Below, piece by piece: positions 10,803-21,556 of a stretch of DNA of 64,000 nucleotides. The stretch comes from Aspidapion aeneum (taxonomy: Eukaryota; Arthropoda; Insecta; Coleoptera; Brentidae). Under the pieces are notes generated by a model. It was not told the origin of the DNA. It searched no databases and was given only the letters and a program-made list of their open reading frames with translations. The stretch spans positions 72,471,719 to 72,535,718 of the forward strand of contig OY755046.1 of assembly GCA_963576565.1 (NCBI GenBank), written 5' to 3'. The translations under genes were made by a program, and so were the position numbers. Every line of letters starts with the position of its first letter. Within the stretch, counting starts at the first letter, position 1.

Positions 10803-11843
10803 GGCGATTATAGTGTGATCGGAGATACTCGGATCTTTTCGGAAACATCCGCCTTTAACGAAGAATCCCGAAATCATCCGAAAGTGACCGAATGTTATCG
10901 AGAATGTACGAGTTTAAATTAAACCTCTGTTTTGGGTAATTGCTCTTAGTTTAGCAATTAATTTTAATGATTTATTTTGCCATATAAATTAAAGATAACA
11001 ATTATGGAATTTCCTTAGCGTCTCTCGGTAATTGTTATAAATGTAGAAACAAAGGGGTCAGGTAAACCTCGATATACTCGGATCTTTTCGGTTCATTATC
11101 GAGAATGTTCGCTCCCAAATGAAATCACTTTTGTGGGTAATTGCTCCTAGTTTAGTTCTAAATTTTAATGAGTTCTGTTCACAAATTTATTAGAGCTGCG
11201 AGTGAGTGGTAAACAATCATGGAATCGCCTCTCTGTATTGATTTTAAATGGAGACCTTAAGGGGGTCAGGTAAACGTCGATTATAGTGTAATCAGAAATA
11301 CTCTAGAATCTTTTCGGAACCATATGCCTTTACCAAAGATTGCCGAAATCATCCGAAAGTGACCGAATGTTCTCGAGAATGTACGTTCCAAAATTAAACC
11401 ACTTTTGTGGTTAATTGCTCTTAGTTTAGCACTTAATTTTAATAAGTTATGCTGCCATATTTATTATAGATGAGAGTGAGTCGTAAACAATCATGGAATG
11501 TCCTGAGTGTCCCTCGGTAATTGTTATAAATAGAGACACAAAGGGACCTGACCCACTGAGACCTTGATTATAGTGTAATCGGGAATAATCGGTTCTTTTC
11601 GGAAACATCCGCGTTTAACGAAGATTCCCGAAATCATTCAAAAGTGACCGAATGTTCTCGAGAACGTACGCTCTCAAATTAGACAACGTTTGTGGTTAAT
11701 TGATCTTAGTTTAGCACTTAATATTAATGAGTTATGTTGCCATATTTATTAGAGAGGAGAGTGAGTGGTAAACAATCCAGGAATCTCCTCAGTGTCCCTC
11801 GGTAATTGTTGTAAATGGAGACACAAAGGGGGTCAGGTAAACC
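10803..11843. repeat. TCGG-rich satellite, about four units of 210-286 bp
   Basis: Unit starts are marked by 'gattatagtgtaatcgg'-type strings near 10,805, 11,067 (diverged), 11,277 and 11,563, and the array ends near 11,843. Each unit carries 'tcttttcggaaacatccg', 'atcatccgaaagtgaccga', 'tgctcttagtttagca' and 'ctcggtaattgtt'. The second unit has an internal deletion. Shorter relatives with the TCGG style are at 16,238-16,420, 17,500-17,690 and 31,130-31,650. Confidence 0.85.
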
Positions 11844-11849
11844 TCGTTA

Positions 11850-12191
11850 GCCTTTGAAATACATACTATATACGTTTGCCAGAGTGACTAAATTAATAGG
11901 GCCAAATTACATTTCCAAGCCAATCAAACTCGCAATTTATACCGGGTGATCCTCATAACTTTTGTTATATACAGCTATATTTTTTAAGTGATGGGTAACA
12001 TGCAGAATTTTTTTAAATATTGTGATTACTAACATAGTGGGCAGACACAGACATGTTTTGAGCTGACTGAACCAAACATACGATTTGTAGGAAAAAGTTG
12101 CGACAGACACAGAAAAGAAAATTCCCAGTTACTAATTCTTTATTGTTACTTTTTTATCTGTTTTGGATCGAGGCACGGCCCTCAAAGCAAC
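11850..12191. other. No recognised feature
   Basis: Sequence between the satellite and the mariner element with no gene or repeat that I can support. Confidence 0.35.
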
Positions 12192-12193
12192 TA

Positions 12194-13288
12194 CGAGGAT
12201 GGGATGAAAAGTTTAGGGCCTAACCTATAGCCTGTTCCAACGTGTTTGTGTCCTGCTTATTTTGAATGTTTATACAGTGTGTCAATTTTAAAAGATGGAA
12301 AAAAACTAGATAAGAGCCGTGATAAAATATTTTCATATCAAAGGTTTATCGCCGACGGAAATAAAAGCTGAACCAGCTGCTACACTAGGGGTATCTGCTC
12401 CTTCCTATACCACAGTTAAAACCTGGGTATCGAACCTTAAACGTCGTCGTACTAGCACTGATGATGCTCCGCGTTCTGGCAGGCCAAAAGCGGCAACTTC
12501 TGAAGAACTGGTGCAAACCATTCACCAAATAATTCTAAAAGATCGCAGATTAAGACTTGAAGAGGTAGCTGAGGCTGTGGGCATATCAATAGAGCGAGTT
12601 CACCATATTTTATGTGAAGGTTTAGTTATGAGAAAGCTACCTTGGCACTGTTTAGACGTGATTCAGGGGACTTTTTGCGTAGATTTATTACGGTTGATGA
12701 AACATGGGTTCATCATTTTACCTCTGAAACTCCAAACAATGGACGGCAAAGGACGAACCAGTTCCAAAGAAGGCAAAGGCAGTACCGTCTGCTGGAAAGG
12801 TCATGGCAACGGTCTTTTGGGACGCTAACGGGATACTCCTCATAGATTATCTCGAAAATGGAAGAACAATAAATTCAGAGTACACAGCGACTTACTGGAC
12901 CAGCTCAAGCAAAATATAATTTTGTTTCATCGAACAATGTACCTTGCCACAAGTCCGCTTTTGTAATGACTAAAATCCATCAGCTAGGCTTTGAACTGTT
13001 AAACCATCCACCTGATTCGCCAGACCTAGCCCCGCCAGACTTTTATTTGTTTCCAAACCTAAAAAAATTCTTGCTGGAAAAAAATTTCCTCAGATTTAGA
13101 AGTCATTGCAGCTACAAACGCCTATTTTGATGAGTTGGATAAATCAGACGTGATGGCGTCAAATGAGTTGAACATCGTTGGGCCAAATGTATTACCTTAC
13201 AAGGGGTTTATGTAGAAAAATAAATGATTATGGAATCACTATGTTGTTGCGTTCTATGTTAGGCCGGAACCTTTTCATCCCATCCTCG
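12194..13288 (+). mobile_element. Mariner element (degenerate, 1,095 bp)
   Basis: Terminal inverted repeats 'cgaggatgggatgaaaag' (left, 12,194) and its complement (right, ending 13,288) are flanked by TA on both sides (12,192-12,193; 13,289-13,290), as mariner elements require. The interior is a broken mariner transposase. The length is somewhat below the usual ~1.3 kb, in line with internal deletions. Confidence 0.92.
12319..13215 (+). pseudogene. Mariner transposase pseudogene
   Basis: A cut-and-paste transposase acting in the nucleus on its own inverted ends. The N-terminal part (12,319 to about 12,640) is open and shows 'SYTTVKTWVSNLKR' and 'AVGISIERVHHIL', the paired helix-turn-helix region. 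The first catalytic Asp is in 'VDETWVHHF' near 12,695, after a deletion and frame change. The segment that should hold the second Asp (around 12,937, before 'PCHKSA') has lost bases, and the third Asp lies in 'LAPPDFYLFPNL' near 13,035. At least three frameshifts make it inactive. Confidence 0.92.
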
Positions 13289-13377
13289 TACTTTGGAGGA
13301 CAAACGTTTTTTAATTTTTCATATCATAACAGCTTTTTTTGCTTTAAGCAAAGAATTCATTATTAGAGAACATCCTT

Positions 13378-13503
13378 AAATTATGTAACGCTAAAGAAGG
13401 GGACGGGACGGGGGCATTGGTCCTTGCGTTAATTGTTTTTTTTGAAAATGGGTTTACGAAGAAGGGGGGGTTGAAAAAACCAGAATTTTGCGTAACGTAA
13501 TTT
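13378..13503. mobile_element. Short MITE (~125 bp) with GTAACGC-type ends
   Basis: 'aaattatgtaacgc' at the left is mirrored by 'gcgtaacgtaattt' at the right. The interior has G-runs ('gaaggggacgggacggggg', 'gaaggggggg') and no coding capacity. The target duplication cannot be fixed because the flanks are A/T runs. Confidence 0.65.
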
Positions 13504-14040
13504 AAAAAAAAAAACGTTTCCTTACTACTTTCAATTTTTATAGCCTAGGTTGACATTTAGCCCCTTCAAACTTTGATAGACATCAATTTCAGCCTCTTAC
13601 TTATCAATAAATAAATAGACCGGTGTACTGTGGACTATATACTTTATCAGTTTTTCTATTAAGCTTTAGATCAAATTATTTAAGGTTATATGAAGCATTT
13701 CGTGCCAATTTATTTGGTAAATCTATTAGTTTCACTGGATATTTTCCTTGTCATGATCCATTAAGTTCGGATGGTGTCGTTATTAGTCTGGATTTCTATA
13801 GTTGAAAACATTTTAGAATCTTCCCACCACATCTTTTACAAACAGTGGCGGCCTTTCTTGAGGGGAATATTATCAACGCTGCTGTATGAATGAATGAACC
13901 GAACCGAACCTACACAGAAAAAATATTATATCAAATTTTTTTAAAAAACTGCTTTCTATCACCGCCTGATATAGATAATTTTTCTCTTGGAATACTGCAT
14001 TCTCTGAAGGAAAATCATCTTTCATTAAAATACATTTTTA
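13504..14040. other. No recognised gene; holds a near-copy of a transposon target
   Basis: At 13,615-13,637 the sequence 'ccggtgtactgtggactat' and its flank match the joined flanks of the palindromic element at 6,526-8,054, so this looks like a related unoccupied site. 'gaaccgaaccgaacc' near 13,897 also occurs at 27,546 and, inverted, at 54,545. Small open frames here show no coding features. Confidence 0.4.
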
Positions 14041-14200
14041 CCTTCCTAGCTCGCGTAGCAATGGCTAGAGAAGGTATTAGTTTCGACGAAAAAAGTTATT
14101 TTGAGATAACGCCGAAAAAAAGCTTTCAAGCCACCCACGGAAAAATATGAGAGAAACAAAATCTTCTTTTTACCCGATTAGCCACGAACACTTGTTGGAT
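14041..14200. repeat. Dispersed repeat fragment ('gctacccacggaaaaat' family), copy 1
   Basis: Shares 'cacggaaaaatatgagagaa' and 'tttttacccgattagc' with 37,140-37,235 and 50,940-51,060, and its 'caatggctagagaaggtatt' part with 59,758-59,780. The open frames 13,890-14,150 and 14,147-14,473 lie across this repeat and are probably not genes. Family unknown. Confidence 0.7.
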
Positions 14201-15387
14201 AATTTATTATTTTTTGAATTTAAGTTTTTTTTATTATTTTTCTGTTTAGATTTTTATAACAAATTATTGGCAATGCTTTTTACGTTTAATTATGGGGGGG
14301 TATATCCCTCTTTTCCCTTATTTCCTGCCTTGCGTACGTTTCTGTTTCCAGCAGATCGCTCGCAACTCCATTCAAAATGTTTTCCTCCCACGTTATTTCC
14401 TGTTATACATTTTCCTGCCGATGAGAGAAAATTTAAATTTGTAAAATTTTCCCAAGATATTAGATCCTTCTAGACCGTCTAGCGTTTTAAATATGCCCAT
14501 ATTCAGCACTGTACGCTAATGTCAAGATCAGCTGTTTAATATAAGGACACTGTATTATCCTAGAGGAAGCTTTACGATAAGTGTCCTTTTTCAAAAAATA
14601 GTTTCTCAAAAAACTAATTTTTGAAAAAAAATATTTTTTTTAATATGGCTTTTTGAGAAAACTACTTTTAGAAAATGAAAAAAAAATTAGTATATTTTTA
14701 TTTTTTAAAAATTTAAATAAAAAAAAATATTTTGTTTCAAAAAAACTAGTTTTTGAAAAAAAAATTATCATATATAATTTTTTGTTTTTTAAAGCTTATT
14801 ATTTAAACAAAAATAGGTTTTAAGTAATTTTTTAAAAAACTATATTATATCCAAAAAATAATTTCTTACATATTTTGAAAAATATATATTTTCAAAAAAA
14901 TAATCATTTTTTCAAAAAATTTTTTTATGAAAATTGATTTCCACAATTTAAAAAAAAAATCCAATTTTTTTTAAGGTAACATTTTTTCATTGGCTGATTT
15001 AGTTCATAATTATTAAACCAGTAATAACTGAATAGTTTTTTACCCCCTATGTTTTGTCTCATTATCCTCTATATAGAATTCCATCAATAGTGTTCGTTTT
15101 TCGTGTAGACTTTATACGAAAATAGTAGCCCAAAGACTATTCTAATGTCCTTTAACTTCTTTGAAAGTTTTACAACGCGTCGCAGGTTAGAATAGATGAC
15201 AGCAACGCGTGCCAAAAGCACATAATGTTTACGGAATTTTAAAAAGTTATGACGCTGTCTTATTTCTTTTATTGTTTTGAATACGAGCTTTATTAGCATA
15301 AAACATAAAATATTAAATAAAATATTATTATTCGTTGTCATAAATTGAGTTTTTAGACATTTTTGTGCTCTTCTCAAAGTCTGCTGG
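14201..15387. other. Mostly low-complexity A/T sequence
   Basis: 14,560-14,990 is a patchwork of 'tttttgaaaaaa'-like strings, similar to 51,240-51,740. A 107-codon minus-strand frame (15,084-15,407) runs into a transposon end and shows no domain. I see no supportable gene. Confidence 0.5.
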
Positions 15388-15395
15388 ATATGAGG

Positions 15396-16235
15396 CAGTG
15401 TTGCCACCCTCGACCCTGAGGTCTTCGGTAGAAAGCTTCGAGAAAAATCGGTAGATTTCGGTAGATTTTTTAATCATCTCAGCAAGCAGTGCTGGAGAAC
15501 TATCGATAGTTTGGATTGATTTAGTAGTAAATTGTATTTCTACGATTTGTTTTTACTGACAAAATACCAAAATTACGAATTAAATAAAAAAAATTAGGTA
15601 CATACTAGGGACCTATTGCAATAAAGCCAGGCACAAATTGTGCCGGGCACTATATTGACAGTTTCGCATTAAAAACTGATAGTTGATCTTTCAAAATTGA
15701 CATACCAAAGTCGAATTTAGAAATCCAGTCGTTTATTTTCCATTAATTGTGGCGTCACTATTAATTCCGGCTCTTATAATACACAAAGGCCTTATTTTGA
15801 AAGAAGGCAGCTGTTCTTATAATGTGAAACTGTCAATATAGTGCCCGGCACAATTTGTGCCTGGCTTTATTGCAATAGGTCCCTATTAGGTAGATAATAT
15901 TATAAAAAAAACCTCAGGGTTTATAATAGCGTGATCTTTAATGCCGCTTGCGGCTGCCGGCTGAGTATCTCGCAAAATCCAAGAGATGGCGCCATAAATA
16001 CACTTTTAAAAACAATGGCTTAAAATAAAATTTTTATTCTACTAAGGATCTTACATAAAAAGAATATTTTATTTATGGTGTTTTTTTTTTAAATCGCGAT
16101 TAAGAGGCGTATCAAAAAAAAAACAAGTTTATATCGAAAAAAAAATCGGTAGAAAACTATGGTAATTCGGTATATCGTAAAGTAAAAGGCTAAATCGGTA
16201 GATCTACCGAAAAATCGGTAGAGGTGGCAACACTG
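15396..16235. mobile_element. Non-autonomous hAT-type element (840 bp)
   Basis: The ends are 'cagtgttgccacc' (left) and its complement (right). They are flanked by 8-bp near-identical sequences, atatgagg (15,388-15,395) and atatcagg (16,236-16,243); an 8-bp duplication and CAG-starting ends are hallmarks of hAT. Repeated 'atcggtaga' strings sit just inside both ends. No transposase is left. A 276-bp MITE (15,608-15,883) has jumped into it, so the true hAT part is about 560 bp. Confidence 0.82.
15608..15883. mobile_element. 276-bp MITE, family member 2 (inside the hAT element)
   Basis: TA-flanked (15,606-15,607 and 15,884-15,885) and nearly palindromic at its ends: 'gggacctattgcaataaagc' is mirrored exactly. 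'acaaattgtgcc' and 'ttgatctttcaaaattgaca' link it to members 1 and 3. It is younger than the hAT element it interrupts. Confidence 0.9.
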
Positions 16236-16237
16236 AT

Positions 16238-16420
16238 ATCAGGAATGGTTCGTACGTCTTCTTATAGCTTTGATTCAATTCGTACGCAGTCGGTTTAATT
16301 CGTATCCAATCGGTAATTATTTTTTCAGCATTCGATAATGCTGGAAAAGAAACGAATATTGCCGAAAACAATCGGACAGTTGTCGGAGCTTAATATGCTG
16401 TTGACTGCACGGATATAGAA
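16238..16420. repeat. TCGG-type repeat unit, left of a retroelement
   Basis: About 180 bp starting 'atcaggaatggttcg' and containing 'cgtatccaatcggtaattat' and 'gaaaagaaacgaat'. A diverged direct copy lies at 17,500-17,690, on the other side of the RT pseudogene, so two tandem units may have been split by the retroelement. Confidence 0.65.
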
Positions 16421-16516
16421 TGTTAACGAATTGGATTTGGCCAAAGTTATCAACTGCTGTTTTTGTTTATATTTGCGTTTTTACCAGTATTTTGTTACTA
16501 AATTTGGGATAAAATC

Positions 16517-17490
16517 TATATATATATATATATATATATATGTATCGGTTTCACAACGTTCTACGTCTTCCGATACCCAATCTCCACTCGTTTCTGTTTG
16601 TCCATAATTCACCATCTAGGCCTCTTATTCTTATTTCACTGTCTATTCCTTCTCTCCATCTCGTTTTCTTCGGCCAGTTAGTTTCCATTGTAGTATTTGT
16701 TTAGGTAGTCTTTCATCATTCATTCTTTGTACATGTCCGTACCACACCAGTTGTTTTGTTCTTATATCATCCACTAAAGTACGTTCACGCACTGTCATAA
16801 TTTCTCTTATTCTTTGATTTGTAACTCTTTTTCTTTTTGATTTCCCTGCTGCTCTTCTCCAATAGTCCATCTCTGTAGCGGAAAGCATTTTTTCTGTTCT
16901 ATCCTTGATTGGCCATACTTCTGAGCCGTATGTAATAATACTTTTTACAATGGTGTTATATATAAGCTTTTTGTTATGTTTTGATATACTTTGGTCCCAA
17001 ATTATTCCATTTAATAAAGTTATTGCTTTTCTTCCTTGTACGTTTCGATCTTTTATAGCTTTGTCTAGTGTTCCGTCAGCTGTAATTTTTAGACCTAAGT
17101 ATTTATACTCATCACAGGACTGAGTTTGCTGCCCAGTTTCATTCCACCGATACACATATGCTCTGTCTTATTGAGATTAACCTCTAGTCCCCACTTATTG
17201 TACTTTTCTATTAGTTTTCGTGTCATATATTCGAGGTCGTCATAATCCTGAGCCACTACTATCTGATCATCGGCGAAACATAAAGTATACAAGGTGGTTT
17301 CGTCCAACGGAATTCCCATGTTTTGGCATTTTCTCTTCCATACTTTAAGGACTTGTTCCAAGTATATCTTGAAGAGCGTAGGCGAGATACAGCAACCTTG
17401 TTTAAGACCTTTATTTACTTGAAAGCCTTGGGTTAGTTTGGCTTTTTTTTGCTTTTTTGTTTTTTGTATTTTTATGCTTCCCTTAAAGCC
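16517..17490 (-). pseudogene. Non-LTR reverse transcriptase fragment (FADDQ family A), 5'-truncated
   Basis: Closely related to the copy at 44,989-46,428 on the other strand. On the minus strand it reads from the 'LKQG' block (about 17,400) through the active site 'LCFADDQIVVA' (about 17,285) to the C-terminal 'VQRMNDERLPKQILQW' region (about 16,700). It has at least one frameshift near 17,130 and another near the C-terminus. The 3' end is a short TA microsatellite (16,517-16,541), the usual tail type of RTE-like elements. It keeps the arginine codon that is a stop in the 44,989 copy. Confidence 0.85.
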
Positions 17491-17499
17491 TGTTGGCTA

Positions 17500-17690
17500 T
17501 CAGGAATGGTTCGGACCTATTCGTACAGCTTCTAGTCGACTCGGAAGTTCTCGGTTTCTCTCGTATCCAATCAGTAATTATTTTCCCATTTTTAGCCTGC
17601 AATAATAATAGAAAAGAAACGAATGTTGCCGAGGATAATCGAACACTAGTTAAAGCTTAGTTGGCTGTTGATGGCGGGGTTGATGTTTGT
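17500..17690. repeat. TCGG-type repeat unit, right of a retroelement
   Basis: Starts 'atcaggaatggttcg', with 'tcgtatccaatcagtaatta' and 'gaaaagaaacgaatgttgcc', paralleling 16,238-16,420 at roughly 70 percent by eye. Confidence 0.65.
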
Positions 17691-18059
17691 AATGATTGCA
17701 TCCAAAATTCTTCGAAAAATGCTTCGGTTCAAAGTTTAAAGAAGTTTTGCTCGTAACCAATTTTCAAGCCCTTCCAATAATTAAACTATGTTTATTTAAT
17801 ATCCTAATTGTAGCCCGGTTTAAGTAGCTAAAGGCTCATAATCACAGCGTAGCATAGCTTCATGCCGGCTTTAAAAGCTGTTTAGAAACTTTCTAGCTAC
17901 ACCATTTAAATACAGTCAATAGATGCAAAATGTAATGCCAGATCATTCGCTGTAGCTAAGCACTAAGCTGGAACAGATTCAAGGAAGGCTAATAGATAGC
18001 TTTTTCCATAGTAACCGAATTTTATGGGGACACCAGGGTGATCTGTAACTCGGCCATTT
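17691..18059. other. No recognised feature
   Basis: Moderately AT-rich unique-looking sequence. I see no gene or repeat boundary. Confidence 0.35.
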
Positions 18060-18262
18060 TGTGGTTCTATTTCTTCTGTCTTCCCCTACTTCTTTTATTT
18101 TCTCAAGGTCTCCAGTTTACAATACATTTGTTCCATCGATCGTCTTTCTGTTAATAACTGGCAAATTTCCATTTTAATTTTGCTACTTCTCCTCTGACAT
18201 CCCTTACTTTTGATTTATTTCTTATCCATTGCTTTTTCTATCTGTTAGCTTTACATGTAACA
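18060..18262 (-). pseudogene. RTE-like C-terminal fragment, part 1 of an interrupted copy
   Basis: The minus strand corresponds to the C-terminal region after the RT domain, homologous to 41,400-41,560 and to 34,690-34,870 ('agaagtaggggaag', 'aattaaaatggaaatttgcc'). The copy continues at 19,471-19,565 after an insertion. It is too short and broken to function. Confidence 0.75.
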
Positions 18263-19470
18263 ATAATCCCAACAAACAATTAAAGTTGTAACGACGAAAC
18301 CCCAACTAGAAAGGATTTCTTAAAAGTAACCGCAACGTACTCCCGCTACGTCTCAGTATACAATACAGCGACGTTATAATTCCCTAAGTGGGGAACCAAT
18401 TTCTGGTTATAACTACTTGGCCAAGTGTTTAAAGTCACTGTAGTAACAACTACACTACTACGTCGTAGCCAGGTATCTACTACGTCGTAGAGGCTGTTTT
18501 TTTTTTCGTAATGGCATAAAAGTTGCGGTGTAGTTGCAAATAATATAATCGTTTCTTTTTGGTAGAATTGTTACACAATATGGTGGACACAACAGTAAAC
18601 AGACTCGCTTAGTTTTTTTGTTTGGTTATGGTTATAATATGAACTATGTTATCCAAAAGTGTGAGAATTTACGAGCAGAGGATCAAAATTCGAGTGCGAC
18701 GGAAAGTTTTTTGTATAACATGCATTATATATATTGCAAAAAACCGGTGCGCCCGTAAAATTGAGCCGTTTTCTGGTAGCTGATGGAATTTTTGTGTTGT
18801 GATTTTGGAGGTTATGTTTTCATAATCGACAGTTAACTCCAACAAATGGTGCTTAAGAAGAGCATTTTTGGTAAGCTTCAACTAATTTGTTTATAAAATA
18901 GTATGGCTCTTTAATATGAGCTCATAAAACGACAACAAAAATATTAAATTTTCTTTCTTACATAAAAACATGGCGTCCCAAACTATATTCCCTGATAGTC
19001 GAAAAGGTTACTTGAAAGTAGTTGCGGCTTTAAAGTTGATCCAAAAAGTTATTTTGTCTACATTGTTACATCAGATGTTACTATGATGACAAAAACTTTT
19101 GTGGTAAAAATTAAAGTTATAATGTAGTTGTCGGATACACTTGTTTGGGACTCCAATGAAGCTTAACTTTCTAGTGGTAATTAAGTAGGATATAAAAGTC
19201 AGGGCGACTACGAAATAACGACTAAAAAGAAAGTAAAACTTTAGCAACGTCCTATTGTGGTAGAGAAGACTATCAGAATCGACTATCAAGAAACAATCCT
19301 ATGAAGTAGTTTAGAGGGTCGTTTTTACGAAACATCTACTATTTCCTGATACTAAATAGTTGTTAGAACTAAAAAGTAACAAATTTTGGTTGGGATCACC
19401 ACATTTCTACTATAAGAAAGTAGCAAAGCCTGTAGAACATGTAGCCGCTACTATAAATGTTAGTTGGGAT
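18263..19470. mobile_element. ~1.2-kb insertion inside the RTE fragment
   Basis: The RTE copy is colinear on either side, so this block was inserted. Its edges 'ataatcccaac' and 'gttgggattgt' are inverted relative to each other, and further 'cccaac' strings lie just inside. The interior contains 'ctactacgtcgtag' and repeated 'actacgtcg'. No frame longer than about 70 codons is present and none is recognisable. Probably a non-autonomous TIR element; the target duplication is not clear. Confidence 0.6.
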
Positions 19471-19565
19471 TGTCTTTCCATTGATCTTTCGGCTTTTGTT
19501 ACCTTATCCATGTTTGATTTTGTAACTGTCTAGGTGTGATCATGTGATTTTCAAGTTTTTTATTA
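19471..19565 (-). pseudogene. RTE-like C-terminal fragment, part 2
   Basis: Continues the fragment at 18,060-18,262: 'ctttccattgatctttcggc' and 'accttatccatgtttgattt' match the equivalent stretch at 34,867-34,905 and, inverted, at 41,370-41,425. Confidence 0.75.
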
Positions 19566-19772
19566 TGCCCTAAAAGCCTAAAGCCACTTTTGTAATTTAT
19601 CCAATCAGTTAATAACATGCATCTTTAAAGAAATATTATCTATTTTAGTATTTTAAATGTTACTATCGTGGTGTTACATATTATATTTAGAAAGTACTTG
19701 ATCTACACGCGCTAGAATAGGTGAACCACACAATTATATAGTTCTGCCAACTTTAGAAGCAGGATTATAATA

Positions 19773-20181
19773 TTATCATTTTGGCAAACCCGGTATTTTA
19801 TTAACGTAGCTTTAGTTATACTCTCAGAAAAGAAATTAGGGACTTATTGGAATAAAACCTGACCTTATTTTAAAATCGACAGTATTGTGACAGATTTACA
19901 TATAAAAACCAGCTGCTTTCTTTCAAAATTCGGGTTTTGTGGATTTAAGAACCGGATTTATTAGTGGCTGTATTTATTAAATGGAAGTTAGCGACTTTAT
20001 ATTTAAATTTGACTTTGGTAATGTCAATTTTGAGAGGTCAGCTGTCAGTTTTCTTTGTAAATTTGTCAGAATAGTCGACTCTAAAATAAAGTTAGGTTTT
20101 AATCCAATAAGTCTCAATTATCATTTTGGCAAACCCAGTATTTTATTAACATAGCTTTAGTTACACTCTCAAAAAAGCAAT
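19773..20181. repeat. 64-bp direct duplication flanking a MITE
   Basis: 'ttatcattttggcaaaccc' begins both copies (19,773-19,836 and 20,118-20,181). They differ at only a few positions and enclose exactly the MITE at 19,839-20,115. The arrangement is either a tandem pair split by the MITE or a duplication made with the insertion. Confidence 0.8.
19839..20115. mobile_element. 277-bp MITE, family member 3
   Basis: Begins 'gggacttattggaataaaac' and ends with its near-complement. The left flank is TA, the right flank AA (probably mutated TA). Length and ends match members 1 and 2, although the interior is more diverged. Confidence 0.8.
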
Positions 20182-20339
20182 TTTCCGTGATTTTACTTTT
20201 AAGTTTTTAAATGTGTTTAAAATATGTCAATTCAGGAAAGATCCTACAACTTTTTCCAGAATTAACGGAGATACCTAGCTACAGAGTAAAATTAATCGAT
20301 CTTTCTGGACTTATCTGCAAATGATTATCTCGTCTTTTA

Positions 20340-20545
20340 CAAGAGATTTGTTCCATCGATCGTTTTTTGTCAGATGTTATGACTGGCAAATTTCCATTTT
20401 AATTTTGCTACCTCTTCTCTGACATCCCTTACTTTTGTTTTATTTCTTATCCATTCATTCCTTTTTCTATCGGTTAGCTTTACATGTAACATTTGTCTTT
20501 CCATTGATCTTTGGGCTTTTGTTACCTTATCCATGTCTAGTATCT
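20340..20545 (-). pseudogene. RTE-like C-terminal fragment
   Basis: Minus-strand homologue of 18,060-18,262 and 34,735-34,900 ('ttccatcgatcg', 'tggcaaatttccattttaat', 'tttatttcttatccattcat'). A small deletion separates it from the usual continuation. It is not functional. Confidence 0.75.
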
Positions 20546-20679
20546 ATAGGTGAGTACAGGAAGGATACATTGGTTATACACTTTCGTTTTGAGGTACTGA
20601 GGATATTTTTTATTTTTTAATATTAGCTTAATTTCCCGAATGGTATTCCTTTTTTTGATAAAACTACAAGTTAAGACGA

Positions 20680-21033
20680 TACAGGCTGTCAAAATAACCT
20701 CCAAAAATTTATAAAAAATTTAAATTTAAAAAAATAATAATTTTTGCTTACCTATTCTTTAAAAAATATCAATAATATTTTATTATTATGTTTCGCTAGA
20801 GATTTGTTTTTATTAATAAAAAATATTAAAAAAACATTGCGTTTATACCAAAAAAATAGTAAAAAAAAATTGATTGACTATTTTTTTTTAAATAATTTTT
20901 ATTTCAATTTATTGCTCTTGTTCCAATACATGAATTTACCCAATTTCATACTTTTACTGCGTTTTTTTAAAAAGTTATTGACATGACCTCTTCTATCACC
21001 TGTTGGCCTATGGCCCCTAAGTTATGGGACACC
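20680..21033. mobile_element. Possible TA-flanked AT-rich MITE
   Basis: The right end 'gggacaccctg' with TA after it is typical of Tc1/mariner-type MITEs; the left end 'caggctgtc' preceded by TA is a weak mirror. The interior is almost pure A/T. The right edge is sharp, because an RTE fragment begins immediately after. Confidence 0.4.
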
Positions 21034-21035
21034 CT

Positions 21036-21125
21036 GTATATTGGCTAATAAGTCTGGGTATCTGTGTTCTATTCGGATACTAGTAATTCAATAATGCCTT
21101 GTATATCCTCTATTGGAACAGGTTG
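21036..21125 (-). pseudogene. RTE-like reverse transcriptase fragment
   Basis: 'attggctaataagtctgggt' and the following bases match the minus-strand fragment at 4,945-4,990 and the complement of 32,700-32,745. It covers only about 30 codons upstream of the active site. Confidence 0.65.
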
Positions 21126-21556
21126 TTTTTAATTATAATAATATTAAAATATTCTTGCCCTGACTACCCTTCAAGCTCTAAACTCTAAACTAAGCATTCT
21201 ATAAGATCTCATGGACCATCTGTCACCGAATGCCATGGCTAGTTCACGCCCGGGTACATTTTAAAAAAAATTAATGGCCTAGAACTGAACAACTGTTTCT
21301 AACTATGATTTTAGAGGGTGTATTATAATAATATGCATGTTTATTTCTCTATATAATATTATGTATATCCATCTTTTTCTATAGATTTGCAAAAATACAA
21401 GAAGAAAGGGGATGGATATATGGGATGAGATATTAAACAAGAAATTAACATATTGTAGAGGGTTGAAACGTGTCAATATGAGGACCAAATTTATTGGGAT
21501 TAGGTGTGTTGTAGAGGCTTATTAAAAAGGCCTTTAAAGGCAATAAAATTTTATAT
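21126..21556. other. No recognised feature
   Basis: AT-rich sequence; small open frames on both strands lack any coding signature. Confidence 0.35.

Noticed and set aside
13890..14473. Two adjoining open frames of 86 and 108 codons as a host gene
   Set aside because: They lie across a dispersed repeat also seen at 37.1 and 50.9 kb, and the second half is low-complexity Phe/Leu.
15084..15407. 107-codon minus-strand frame as a gene
   Set aside because: It starts inside a hAT terminal repeat and shows no domain or conserved motif.
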